Shown here piece after piece: positions 6,814 to 14,086 of a stretch of DNA of 32,170 nt. Within the stretch, counting starts at the first letter, position 1; each line of letters begins with the position of its first letter. The notes under the pieces were generated by a model. The model ran no database searches, was not told the origin of the DNA, and worked only from the letters and a program-made list of their open reading frames with translations. The stretch is from Candidatus Gastranaerophilales bacterium. Lineage in GTDB: Bacteria; Bacillota; Clostridia; Lachnospirales; Lachnospiraceae. The translations under genes and the position numbers were made by a program. The stretch covers positions 1 through 32,170 of the forward strand of contig JAMPHU010000036.1 in NCBI GenBank assembly GCA_023663225.1. Direction: 5' to 3'.

Positions 6814-7892
6814 AGAAAATCAACATTAAAGGGCCTATCGTGTCTAACGATACAGCGTGGCTCTACAATTATTTTGGCTGGGATGCTTCCAGTCCAAATA
6901 CTTTACGGAAAGGATTGGAGGAGGCAGCGGGCGAGGATGTTGTGTTAGAGATCAATTCTCCAGGGGGCGTGTGTATCTATGGGTATGAGATGTACACAGC
7001 ATTGATGGAGTATGAGGGCAAGATAACTGCACACGTGATCAGTGCCATGTCTGCGGCCACGCTTTTGGTGTGCGCGGCGGATGAAGCTTTGATATCTGAC
7101 ACAGGTATCTTTATGATCCACAATGTACAGTCCAGAGCAGACGGAGATTACCGCGACATGCAGATGGAAGCGGATGCGCTCAGGGAGTTTAATGCCGGAA
7201 TTATCAATGCGTATGTCCGGAAAACCCAAAAGAGCAGGGAAGAGATTCAAGCGCTTATGGATAATGACAGTTACATGAGTCCTAAGACGGCGATAGAGCA
7301 TGGCTTCATTGACGGGTACATGTTCGGGGATCCGAATATGGAGGAGCATGTTGCAGCGGACGATCTGGCAGCCAAGATTGTGGCAGCGGACATGCCGATC
7401 ATTCCGGAGGACAAAGCGAAGGAAGTCATACAGGCGATCAAACTGTCGAGCACAGAAGTGCAGAATATCGGCGATACGGCCGTTTCTGATAAATCAAATG
7501 AAGGAGGAAAAACCGACATGGAAACATTAGCTGAATTTTTGGATGCGAACCCCGAGGCGAAGCAGGAAGTTGATGCCATGAACGCAGCGGCGAGAGCAGA
7601 GGGGATCAAGGAGGAGCGAGAGCGCTTACAGTCGCTTGACGCGATCGCTGCCACCGTGACCGCTGATGCGCTGCACAGTGCAAAGTACGGCGAGAACCCT
7701 GTAGATGGGCCCACGCTGGCATATCAGGCGATGGTCAACGGGGACAAGCTGGCCGCTGCCTATATGGCCGCAGCGAAAGAAGATTCTGAAATCTCCGGTG
7801 TGAACGATGTGGGCATTGGGACGCCGGACGCCGGAGAAGATCAGACGGATGAAGCTGACACAATGGCGGCATACGTCAACAATCGATCTTGA
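6810..7892 (+). CDS. Head maturation protease, ClpP-like, with C-terminal scaffold part
   Basis: 360 residues, GTG start overlapping the portal stop and preceded by AAGGAGGG. The protease domain spans about residues 1-190 and has the ClpP-type sites: oxyanion loop INSPGG (49-53), nucleophile Ser81 in SAMSAA, and His104 in MIHN. The third catalytic acid is probably in DNDSYMSP near residue 151-153. The C-terminal ~124 residues are Ala/Glu-rich and helical, like a scaffolding protein. In lambda the equivalent gpC gene contains Nu3 in frame, and the same arrangement is visible here (see nested start at 7518). The enzyme clears scaffold from the procapsid interior. Confidence 0.93.
   Translation: MKKINIKGPIVSNDTAWLYNYFGWDASSPNTLRKGLEEAAGEDVVLEINSPGGVCIYGYEMYTALMEYEGKITAHVISAMSAATLLVCAADEALISDTGIFMIHNVQSRADGDYRDMQMEADALREFNAGIINAYVRKTQKSREEIQALMDNDSYMSPKTAIEHGFIDGYMFGDPNMEEHVAADDLAAKIVAADMPIIPEDKAKEVIQAIKLSSTEVQNIGDTAVSDKSNEGGKTDMETLAEFLDANPEAKQEVDAMNAAARAEGIKEERERLQSLDAIAATVTADALHSAKYGENPVDGPTLAYQAMVNGDKLAAAYMAAAKEDSEISGVNDVGIGTPDAGEDQTDEADTMAAYVNNRS
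7518..7892 (+). CDS. Nested in-frame scaffold protein, Nu3-like
   Basis: Inside the protease gene an AAGGAGG (7501-7507) lies 10 bases before an in-frame ATG (7518), codon 237 of 360. Translation there gives a 124-residue protein identical to the protease C-terminus. It is rich in Ala, Glu and Asp, and helical near its start (LAEFLDANPEAKQEVDAM, then EGIKEERERL), as expected for a scaffold. In lambda, Nu3 is made from an in-frame start inside gene C. The start signal is seen; production of the protein is inferred. Confidence 0.7.
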   Translation: METLAEFLDANPEAKQEVDAMNAAARAEGIKEERERLQSLDAIAATVTADALHSAKYGENPVDGPTLAYQAMVNGDKLAAAYMAAAKEDSEISGVNDVGIGTPDAGEDQTDEADTMAAYVNNRS

Positions 7893-7916
7893 AATAAGAG
7901 AAGGGAGGAAATTAGT

Positions 7917-8273
7917 ATGTCTTTATTGAACAAAGAGGCTTATGCCATGGGAAAGGACAAGCTGGTATATGACGCGAAGCATCCCATTGACGGGGCGGCG
8001 GTCAGGGTGGCGATTTCCGCAGACGGCAGCGGAGAGATCAAGCGCGGTCAGGTTTTGGACTGTGCGGACGGCGTATACCGCGTTCACGCTGAGGGCGGAA
8101 CTGTCAGTGTTATCGCGGCGGAAGATACAAGTTACTCGCCATCGGATGACACGGAGATCACCGTTGCGGTGTACACTAGCGGAACTTTCCGTGCCAGTGA
8201 AGTGATCGCGGATCCGGAACTCACAGCCGGAGATGTTGAAGTATTCAGAGCCAAGGGCATTTATTTAAAGTAA
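7917..8273 (+). CDS. Head decoration protein, lambda gpD-like
   Basis: 118 residues; ATG after GGGAGGAAATTAGT. The protein is mostly beta-strand and glycine-rich, with 'GEIKRGQVLDCADGVYRV' and 'AVYTSGTFRASEVIA' typical of the gpD trimer family. The length matches lambda gpD (110 residues). These proteins bind the expanded capsid at three-fold sites and stabilise it against DNA pressure. It lies between the protease/scaffold and capsid genes, exactly as in lambda. Confidence 0.88.
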   Translation: MSLLNKEAYAMGKDKLVYDAKHPIDGAAVRVAISADGSGEIKRGQVLDCADGVYRVHAEGGTVSVIAAEDTSYSPSDDTEITVAVYTSGTFRASEVIADPELTAGDVEVFRAKGIYLK

Positions 8274-8285
8274 AGGAGAGGGAAT

Positions 8286-9581
8286 ATGGTTATTGAGACG
8301 CACAAACTGATCAACACAATCAAGAAAATGTATCCTGTAGTCCAGTTTTTCAAGGACCGCTATTTTCCGGATGGCAAGACTTACTATTCGGAGAAGGCGT
8401 TGATTGAGACCAAGCGGGGCGGGCGCAAGGTTGCGCCTTTTGTGATCCCTGTAGTGGGCGGCATCGTGCAGGATGCGGAAGGGTATCGCGCGTATGAGGT
8501 GAGAGCGCCTTACATTGCGCCCAAGATGCCCATCACCGCGGAGGAGTTGGAGAGAAAGGCTTTCGGGGAGTCCCCCGAATCCGACAGGACACCGGCGCAG
8601 AGGGAAAATGAGATCGAGGCCGAGCATATGGATGACATGCGAAATGCCATCTACCGCAGGCAGGAGCTCATGTGTACGGAGATCATCACTACAGGACAGA
8701 TATTGATGAGACATTACGGATCCGCAGATGACGCAGCGAACAACAGGAATTACAAGATGCAGATACTCCGGTTCTACGAGGATGAATTTCCGAATCGATA
8801 TTTGTTCACGAAGGACTGGAATTCCATGAGTGCTGCGGAGAAGATCCAGGAGCTCTACAGAATCGCACTGATTCTGAAAAAGAGAGGCGTCAACGCGACA
8901 GATATCGTTATGACGGGGGACGTGTCCATGAAGCTTATGACGGACAAGGAGTTTCTTGATTTTTATGACAAACTCCATGTCAACACGGGAGTCATCAACC
9001 AGGAGAAGCTTCCTAACGGCGTGACCTGCAACGGCGATATCAATGTAAATGGTGTGATCTTCAAGCTGTTTACCTACGAGGAGGTGTATGAGGACCTGGA
9101 CGGCACCGTCAAGGAGTTTCTGCCCAAAGGTACGATCGCATTTCTACATCCCGCAATGGGAACAACGGTGTACGCGCAGGTCAGCTTTGTCAAAGGGTCC
9201 TCTTTTGTATCCTATGCAGAACGCATTGTGCCGAGAGTTGTTGCGAGCGAGAATGACAACATCGTTGAGGTACAGATGTTTTCCAGGCCGGTACCGTATC
9301 CCCTTGATTGGGAAGGCTGGCTGGTTGCCAATATTTATGATCCTGTGGCGGAGAATCAGGACGATGAGGACGCGGATGCGCCCTCCGTGCAAAATAGCGA
9401 CGAGCTGATCGAGGAGGGCATTGCCTTGAAGACCGCAGAAGAGATCCAGGCAATGAGCAAGAAGGCTGATGTGATTGCATACGCTGAGTCGATCGGACTT
9501 TCCGGACTGACTGATAAAAGCAGTCTGGATGAACTGAAAGCAGACGTTCTGAATTATCAGGATGAGACTTTCGGGGACTGA
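8286..9581 (+). CDS. Major capsid protein, lambda gpE family
   Basis: 431 residues; ATG after GGAGAGGGAAT. The N-terminal stretch has the gpE family pattern: 'VQFFKDRYFP' followed by 'KVAPFVIPVVGG', and later 'MTGDVSMKLM' and 'LPKGTIAFLHPAMGTTVYAQ'. It is about 90 residues longer than lambda gpE (341). The extra C-terminus (from about residue 375) contains 'IQAMSKKADVIAYAESIGL' and 'SLDELKADVLNY', which resembles a small HeH/SAP-type helical motif. The acidic linker before it (ENQDDEDADAPS) suggests a separate appended domain. Confidence 0.93.
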   Translation: MVIETHKLINTIKKMYPVVQFFKDRYFPDGKTYYSEKALIETKRGGRKVAPFVIPVVGGIVQDAEGYRAYEVRAPYIAPKMPITAEELERKAFGESPESDRTPAQRENEIEAEHMDDMRNAIYRRQELMCTEIITTGQILMRHYGSADDAANNRNYKMQILRFYEDEFPNRYLFTKDWNSMSAAEKIQELYRIALILKKRGVNATDIVMTGDVSMKLMTDKEFLDFYDKLHVNTGVINQEKLPNGVTCNGDINVNGVIFKLFTYEEVYEDLDGTVKEFLPKGTIAFLHPAMGTTVYAQVSFVKGSSFVSYAERIVPRVVASENDNIVEVQMFSRPVPYPLDWEGWLVANIYDPVAENQDDEDADAPSVQNSDELIEEGIALKTAEEIQAMSKKADVIAYAESIGLSGLTDKSSLDELKADVLNYQDETFGD

Positions 9582-9592
9582 GGAGGTAGCGC

Positions 9593-9766
9593 ATGATCAA
9601 AGCCAAGACGACGATTATTGCGGGCGGAAAACCATTTCAGGCTGGGCAGACCGTAACTGGTCTGTCCAAGCTGGATAGGAAATGGATGTCGGAGGCCGGA
9701 TACATCACGGAGACTGTGGAGAAGAAAAATGCCGCCGAACCATCGGCGCAGGAGGAGCATGAATAG
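9593..9766 (+). CDS. Small head-region protein, 57 residues
   Basis: A short gene with an excellent ribosome site (AGGAGG, 7 bases before the ATG at 9593) directly after the capsid gene. The first half has a beta-barrel-like pattern, 'TTIIAGGKPFQAGQTVTGL', and a Trp-containing helix 'LDRKWMSEAGYI', followed by an acidic tail. Short proteins of this form occur in many phages after the capsid gene and have no assigned function. Its 3' end overlaps the next gene's start by 8 bases. Confidence 0.78.
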   Translation: MIKAKTTIIAGGKPFQAGQTVTGLSKLDRKWMSEAGYITETVEKKNAAEPSAQEEHE

Positions 9767-10112
9767 TTTTAAAGGAGCCTATCAGGATGATCTGGCGCAC
9801 GCGTTCTTTGACGAGGAGGAATTTGCTGAAAGGCACACCGTTGACGGAGTGGAGTGTACCGTCATCCTTACGGATGTGACGAGCGTCATTGCGACTCCCG
9901 TCAGTGCGAAATATGCGATTAATCCGAAGGAGACCGCGATCAATAAGGCCAGCTATGTTATTGATATCAGGGATACGGATGTTGAGAAACTGAAGCGGAC
10001 GAAATTCACCAGCGGCGCCATGATCAATCTGGATGGAAAAAAATATTTTGTGCAAGACGTGAAGCACTCAAACGGAATGTACAGACTGACCATAGGTATT
10101 CACGCGGTATAG
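9759..10112 (+). CDS. Head-tail joining protein, lambda gpFII-like
   Basis: 117 residues. The ATG at 9759 is chosen over an upstream codon because GGAGG lies just ahead and it overlaps the preceding stop, suggesting coupling. The protein has an acidic N-terminus ('FFDEEEFAERHTVDGVECTVILTD') and a beta-rich remainder ending in 'GMYRLTIGIHAV', as in the gpFII/head-tail attachment family (lambda FII, 117 residues). gpFII binds the head connector and provides the tail docking site. Confidence 0.82.
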   Translation: MNSFKGAYQDDLAHAFFDEEEFAERHTVDGVECTVILTDVTSVIATPVSAKYAINPKETAINKASYVIDIRDTDVEKLKRTKFTSGAMINLDGKKYFVQDVKHSNGMYRLTIGIHAV

Positions 10113-10128
10113 GACAGGGGGTGATTTT

Positions 10129-10752
10129 GTGATAAACACTACGCTTTACATTGATGTTAAGGAAGTCAAGCGGAGATTGGGAAAATTATCAGATCAATCG
10201 GGAAAGGTGATTGCGAGAGCAGCAAATCGCGCTTACACGAAAGGCAAAAACGCGGTCGCCAAAGAGGCTGAGAATGATTACCTGGTTGTCAAGAACGATG
10301 TGAACAATGACAAGACGCTGAAAATCACAAAAGCGACATATGCAAAGCCGACAGCGATCCTGAGATATACCGGAAAACATAGGAACCTGTATCTCTGGGA
10401 CAATAAAAATGCCGTGTCACCGAATCAAACCATCCGTTGGTCCCATGGAAAGCCAAACGTGGAGGCTTATGAGGCAGCAGTCACAAGAGGGCACGCGAAA
10501 GTGAAACTGCGGGGCGCAAACAAAGCGTTCCTTCAAAAGGTGCGGAGTGGTGAGAACGGTGAGTTTGTCGGACTTTTCAGGAGAAAAACGTCGGCAAGAG
10601 GTTCCAAATTGGTAGGTGTCAGCGCGCCGGCAATTCCGCAGATTTTAAAGAATGAGCGGATCCTGGAGCAATTCAGGCGTTCCGCAGGTCCAATGCTCGA
10701 GAAAAGGCTCGAACATGAAATTGAAGCGGTGCTGAAAGGAGTGGCACGATGA
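10129..10752 (+). CDS. Minor tail / tail completion protein, gpZ-like
   Basis: 207 residues; GTG start after GGGGGTGATT. The N-terminal helical part 'VKRRLGKLSDQSGKVIARAANRAYTKGKNAVAKEAENDY' and the later 'SAPAIPQILKNERILEQF...MLEKRLEHEI' match prophage minor tail protein Z. Strongly basic. Family members act at the head-tail junction in tail completion, here between head joining genes and the sheath. The stop overlaps the next start (ATGA). Confidence 0.8.
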   Translation: MINTTLYIDVKEVKRRLGKLSDQSGKVIARAANRAYTKGKNAVAKEAENDYLVVKNDVNNDKTLKITKATYAKPTAILRYTGKHRNLYLWDNKNAVSPNQTIRWSHGKPNVEAYEAAVTRGHAKVKLRGANKAFLQKVRSGENGEFVGLFRRKTSARGSKLVGVSAPAIPQILKNERILEQFRRSAGPMLEKRLEHEIEAVLKGVAR

Positions 10753-11243
10753 CAGATCTTGATTTACAAAACGCTCTTATCAGGGAACTTGAGGAGCTAG
10801 TCGAACACCAAAGCCTGAAAAAGCTGGACGGGGAAGTCTGGAAGGACTTTCATATTTACAGGCAGGACAAACCCTATAAGAATGACGATGCGGCTGACGA
10901 TGCGGATGCCGATGTGGACGACGATCAGGAAGATTACATTATCGTCATGCTGGATAATGAGGACACGGATGAGGACGGGAGATGGATCGTCGATGTCCAT
11001 ATGCTGATCAGTATTAGGCTTTTTGAGGAGGAGCATCAAGGGAACCTGATCCTTGCCACTCTGATGAATCAGATCGATCTACACCTCAGTAAAAAAGGAA
11101 TCATTGCGGGCCGCTATGAAATGGAGCTGGAGAAACACAAGAGGTTTAATCAGGAGTGTTATCCCAATTATTACGAGTGTGATTTTATCACAAGGTGGAA
11201 GCTGCCTGCAGTCAACATGGAAGGGATTGAGGAATTGATATGA
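10749..11243 (+). CDS. Connector-region protein, possibly tail terminator
   Basis: 164 residues, start overlapping the previous stop (ATGA). It has an acidic insertion of about 20 residues (DDAADDADADVDDDQED) before 'YIIVMLDNEDTDEDGRWIVDVHMLISIRLFEEE', a beta-alpha-beta pattern similar to tail terminator proteins such as lambda gpU. Position between the gpZ-like protein and the sheath fits a tail-terminator role, but the family assignment is by pattern and place only. The stop overlaps the next gene start (ATGA). Confidence 0.7.
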   Translation: MTDLDLQNALIRELEELVEHQSLKKLDGEVWKDFHIYRQDKPYKNDDAADDADADVDDDQEDYIIVMLDNEDTDEDGRWIVDVHMLISIRLFEEEHQGNLILATLMNQIDLHLSKKGIIAGRYEMELEKHKRFNQECYPNYYECDFITRWKLPAVNMEGIEELI

Positions 11244-11473
11244 CAGTCATGTATTTGGGGCCTGACTTAAAAGGGATTGTCCGGCACAATCAGATTTTTG
11301 CCTATCATCCTGAGGAGGTGATAGGCCGAGCCTGCGAGGTGTGCGGTCTGGCCAGGCATCTCTTTGTGCCAATGGAAAATATTGTACCGCAAAAGAAGGA
11401 GCTCGCAAGACAGGGATCCTTTTTAAATTTATCCTATCAAAAAATAAAGAAAGCAGAAAAGAACAGGAGGTAA
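11240..11473 (+). CDS. Hypothetical small connector-region protein, 77 residues
   Basis: Starts inside the stop of the preceding gene (ATGA) and ends 3 bases before the sheath gene start. Basic C-terminus (KKAEKNRR), a short beta part, and two cysteines in 'RACEVCGL'. I do not recognise a family. Its strict coupling to both neighbours suggests a structural or assembly role at the head-tail junction. Confidence 0.72.
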   Translation: MTVMYLGPDLKGIVRHNQIFAYHPEEVIGRACEVCGLARHLFVPMENIVPQKKELARQGSFLNLSYQKIKKAEKNRR

Positions 11474-11476
11474 ATC

Positions 11477-12925
11477 ATGGTGGATTACAAACATGGAATC
11501 AGCACCGATAGAGATGCTGATATTGCTGCGGACGCGTGGCAGGCCGCAAGGGTGCAGGTGGCGATTGGAACTGCGCCGGTGAATCTTCTTGACAATCCGT
11601 CCGGCGCGGTCAATGTACCGATTCTGGTGACGAACCGCGGCGAGGTAAAGACATGCCTTGGAGCATGTACGGATTATGAGAATTACACGCTGATGCAGAC
11701 CAGCCTCGCATCATCCAAGGTCGGCATTGCGCCCGTGGTGATGATCAATGTGCTGGATCCGGAGAAACCGAAGCATGTGACGGCCGTAGCGGGAGAGGAG
11801 TACGAACTGACGAAGGGAAGTACGACAGTTCCCGTCTCCGGCATTTTGCTGGCGTCCCTGGTGGTATCCTCAGGGGATAAGCAGGGGACGGCAGATGTGG
11901 ACTATGTGGCGGCATTTGATACAAATGGCTATGTATCTGTGGCTGTGACGGAGGATGGCATGTTTGCCGCTGCGGAAAAGCTCACAATCGCATATACCAT
12001 GTTAAATCCCGCGGGAGTCAGCATTGAGGATGTGATCGGCGGTGTGACGGAGAATGGAGTGAGAACCGGAATTGAGTTGGTGGATGAGATTTACAGTAGA
12101 TTCAAGATGGTGCCGGAGATCATTTCTGCGCCGAAGTTTTCTGTACATCCTGCGGTGGCGGCAGCGCTGGAAGCGAAGGCGGAGCTGGCCGGAGACCTCA
12201 CAAACGCGATCGCGGTGGTGGATATTGAGTCCGCTGCCACCACAAAGATTGAAAGTGTAAAGGATGCGAAGGATAAGCTGGGATGCTACACCAGATGGAC
12301 CGTATTGTGCTGGCCCAAGGTACTGATGGATGGGCGTGAGATTTACGCATCCGCGGCGGTTGCGGCAATGCTGCAGTTCATCACTGCCGAAAATGGAGGT
12401 GTGCCGACCTCTCCCGACAACAAAGCGGTGCCCATCGACGGAGTCGTGGTTGAGGGCGGCGCAGAGCTGCACTTGACGACGAGACAGGTGAATGATTACC
12501 TGAACGCATTTGGGATCCTTTCCTTTGCGTATCTGGGAGGATGGAAGTGTTGGGGGAACAACACAGCGGCCTATCCGGACAGAAAAGAACCCAACGAGCG
12601 GTTTATCAAGTGTGTCATGGTGGGGAATTATCTGGAGAACCGCTTTAAGACCGAGTATCTGTCCGTCATCGGCACAGACGGAAAAAGTAAGACGATCGAG
12701 TCCATAGTGAGCAATTTCAATGCGGACTTGAACGCTTTGACGCCGGACTATCTGGCAGGCGCCGAGGTGATCTTTAACAAGAGCGAGAATCCTAAGAGCC
12801 AGATGATCGAGGGGCACTATGTCTTCCATACCCGATATGCGGACTATACGCCGATGGAGGCTGTTGACAATAAGTTTACTTGGGATTCTCAGATTTTGGA
12901 AAATGCGTTTGAGGGAGGTGAATAA
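11477..12925 (+). CDS. Contractile tail sheath protein, P2 gpFI-like
   Basis: 482 residues; ATG after AGGAGGTAAATC. N-terminal beta domain with 'APVNLLDNPSGAVNVPILVTNR', a middle insertion with Ig-like beta strands ('YELTKGSTTVPVSGILLASLVV'), and a C-terminal sheath core with 'DKLGCYTRWTVLCWPKVLMDGREIYASAAVAAML' and 'FNADLNALTPDYLAGAEV'. This is the subunit that forms the contracting outer tube. It places the phage among myoviruses. The following gene is the tube protein, as in P2. Confidence 0.93.
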   Translation: MVDYKHGISTDRDADIAADAWQAARVQVAIGTAPVNLLDNPSGAVNVPILVTNRGEVKTCLGACTDYENYTLMQTSLASSKVGIAPVVMINVLDPEKPKHVTAVAGEEYELTKGSTTVPVSGILLASLVVSSGDKQGTADVDYVAAFDTNGYVSVAVTEDGMFAAAEKLTIAYTMLNPAGVSIEDVIGGVTENGVRTGIELVDEIYSRFKMVPEIISAPKFSVHPAVAAALEAKAELAGDLTNAIAVVDIESAATTKIESVKDAKDKLGCYTRWTVLCWPKVLMDGREIYASAAVAAMLQFITAENGGVPTSPDNKAVPIDGVVVEGGAELHLTTRQVNDYLNAFGILSFAYLGGWKCWGNNTAAYPDRKEPNERFIKCVMVGNYLENRFKTEYLSVIGTDGKSKTIESIVSNFNADLNALTPDYLAGAEVIFNKSENPKSQMIEGHYVFHTRYADYTPMEAVDNKFTWDSQILENAFEGGE

Positions 12926-12927
12926 TC

Positions 12928-13461
12928 GTGAAAGCGAACTTAATTCCGGATAAAATCAATAATTTTAATGTTTACACGGGTACCGCGACCGAGGCAAACA
13001 AATTGATCGGTGTGACCGACGAGACAACTCTTATTGATCTGCAGAATATGTCGGAGACGATCAGCCTGGCAGGCATGGCCGGAGAGATCGATTCTCCCAC
13101 CGTAGGGCAGTATCAGAGCATGTCCATTACGATCAATTTCTCTAACATTGCCAAGAGTTCCCTGCAGGTGGCAGCGCAGGACAATGTGCCTTTGATCTTT
13201 AGAAGCGCGCAGGAATTTATCAATCCGCAGGACAGCACGAAAAGCATGAAAAATCGTACTATCACAGTGCGCGGCATGACAAAGGGAATTAATTTTGGCA
13301 CGCTGAAAAAGAGCGGGTATGGCAAACCCAGCGTCACAAAAGAGGTGGTTTATTACAAGGAAGTGATCGATGGGGAAGTCGTTGCCGAGATCGACAAATT
13401 CAATGGCAAGGCCATTATCGGCGGAGTCGATCAGACAAAGGATATTTTGGAGTATATCTAA
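12928..13461 (+). CDS. Tail tube protein, P2 gpFII-like
   Basis: 177 residues, GTG start 2 bases after the sheath stop, with GGGAGGTG upstream. The family pattern of the P2 tube is visible: 'INNFNVYTGTATEANKLIGVTDETTLIDLQNMSETISLAGMAGEIDSPTVGQYQSMSI' at the N-terminus, and a beta-rich body. It polymerises into the inner rigid tube through which DNA passes. The gene after it encodes the tape-measure chaperone. Confidence 0.92.
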   Translation: MKANLIPDKINNFNVYTGTATEANKLIGVTDETTLIDLQNMSETISLAGMAGEIDSPTVGQYQSMSITINFSNIAKSSLQVAAQDNVPLIFRSAQEFINPQDSTKSMKNRTITVRGMTKGINFGTLKKSGYGKPSVTKEVVYYKEVIDGEVVAEIDKFNGKAIIGGVDQTKDILEYI

Positions 13462-13486
13462 AACGATACGGAGGAGTCGAAGAAAA

Positions 13487-13894
13487 ATGAAAGATGAAAA
13501 TGATATGATCACCACGGATGAGATGACAGATGAAATGGCAGCGGTAGAGGCGGCAGCGGACAGTTCCGCCCAGGAGACAGGAGACAGTCTGGAGAATATA
13601 AACGACAGGCTGCCGTATGTGATCCGCCTGTCCAAGGCTTATGATCTGGAAGGGATGGAGATTCGCGAGGTGGATCTGAGCGGACTGGATGACCTGACCA
13701 CGTCTGACGGAGAGTATATCGATCGGGTAATGGCGAAGATGGGGTATCATCCCAAGGACAAATTCAGGGATCTTCTCTACACAAAGCACATTGCCATGAG
13801 AGTGACCAATCTCCCCGTTGAATTTTTCAACGCGTTGAGGTGGAAGGATCTGCAGGCAATATCGTCCAGGATAACCGTCTATTTTTTATTCTAG
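13487..13894 (+). CDS. Tail assembly chaperone, P2 gpE-like (unshifted product)
   Basis: 135 residues; ATG at 13487 behind GGAGGAG. The N-terminus is very acidic and Met/Ala-rich. The C-terminal half, with 'DDLTTSDGEYIDRVMAKMGYHPKDKF' and 'HIAMRVTNLPVEFFNALRWKDLQAI', matches tape-measure chaperones. It ends in a slippery TTTTTTA directly before its own TAG. In P2 and lambda the matching gene makes a short and a shifted long form in a set ratio, and these coat the tape measure during tube growth. Confidence 0.87.
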   Translation: MKDENDMITTDEMTDEMAAVEAAADSSAQETGDSLENINDRLPYVIRLSKAYDLEGMEIREVDLSGLDDLTTSDGEYIDRVMAKMGYHPKDKFRDLLYTKHIAMRVTNLPVEFFNALRWKDLQAISSRITVYFLF

Positions 13895-14076
13895 GGGCGT
13901 CGGATGATTTGACCGACAACCTGTGGAAAACGGCGGTGCGGGTAGCTATGAGGTTGAACTGTTCCCCGGAATATCTGCTACATCTGCCCATCAATCGATT
14001 GATGAGGATAGTGGAGTACATCATAGAGGCGGACGAGGAAACAAGGCGGGCACGGGATCAGAATAGGAAGAGATAG
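13487..14076 (+). CDS. Long tail chaperone by -1 frameshift (E-E' fusion)
   Basis: A -1 slip at T TTT TTA (13882-13888) moves the ribosome from the first frame into one that stays open to 14076. The joined product is 196 residues: 134 from the first frame plus 62 from the second, which begins 'ILGASDDLTDNLWKTAV' and ends in a basic, helical stretch. A short stem (13899-13903 with 13913-13917) lies ten bases after the slip site and could help. P2 E' is made in the same way at T TTT TTG. The site and frames are seen; frameshifting itself is inferred. Confidence 0.85.
13882..13917 (+). promoter_or_regulatory. -1 ribosomal frameshift signal
   Basis: Heptamer T TTT TTA (13882-13888), in the right phase for X XXY YYZ slippage, is followed after one codon by TAG (13892-13894). 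The 5-bp hairpin GTCGG/CCGAC (13899-13903, 13913-13917) is a possible stimulator. Confidence 0.85.
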
Positions 14077-14086
14077 GAGAAGCGAC

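Noticed and set aside
13840-14076. Open frame starting at 13840 as a separate gene
   Set aside because: Its first part overlaps the chaperone gene, there is no ribosome site at 13840, and the frame is best explained as the -1 frameshift extension.
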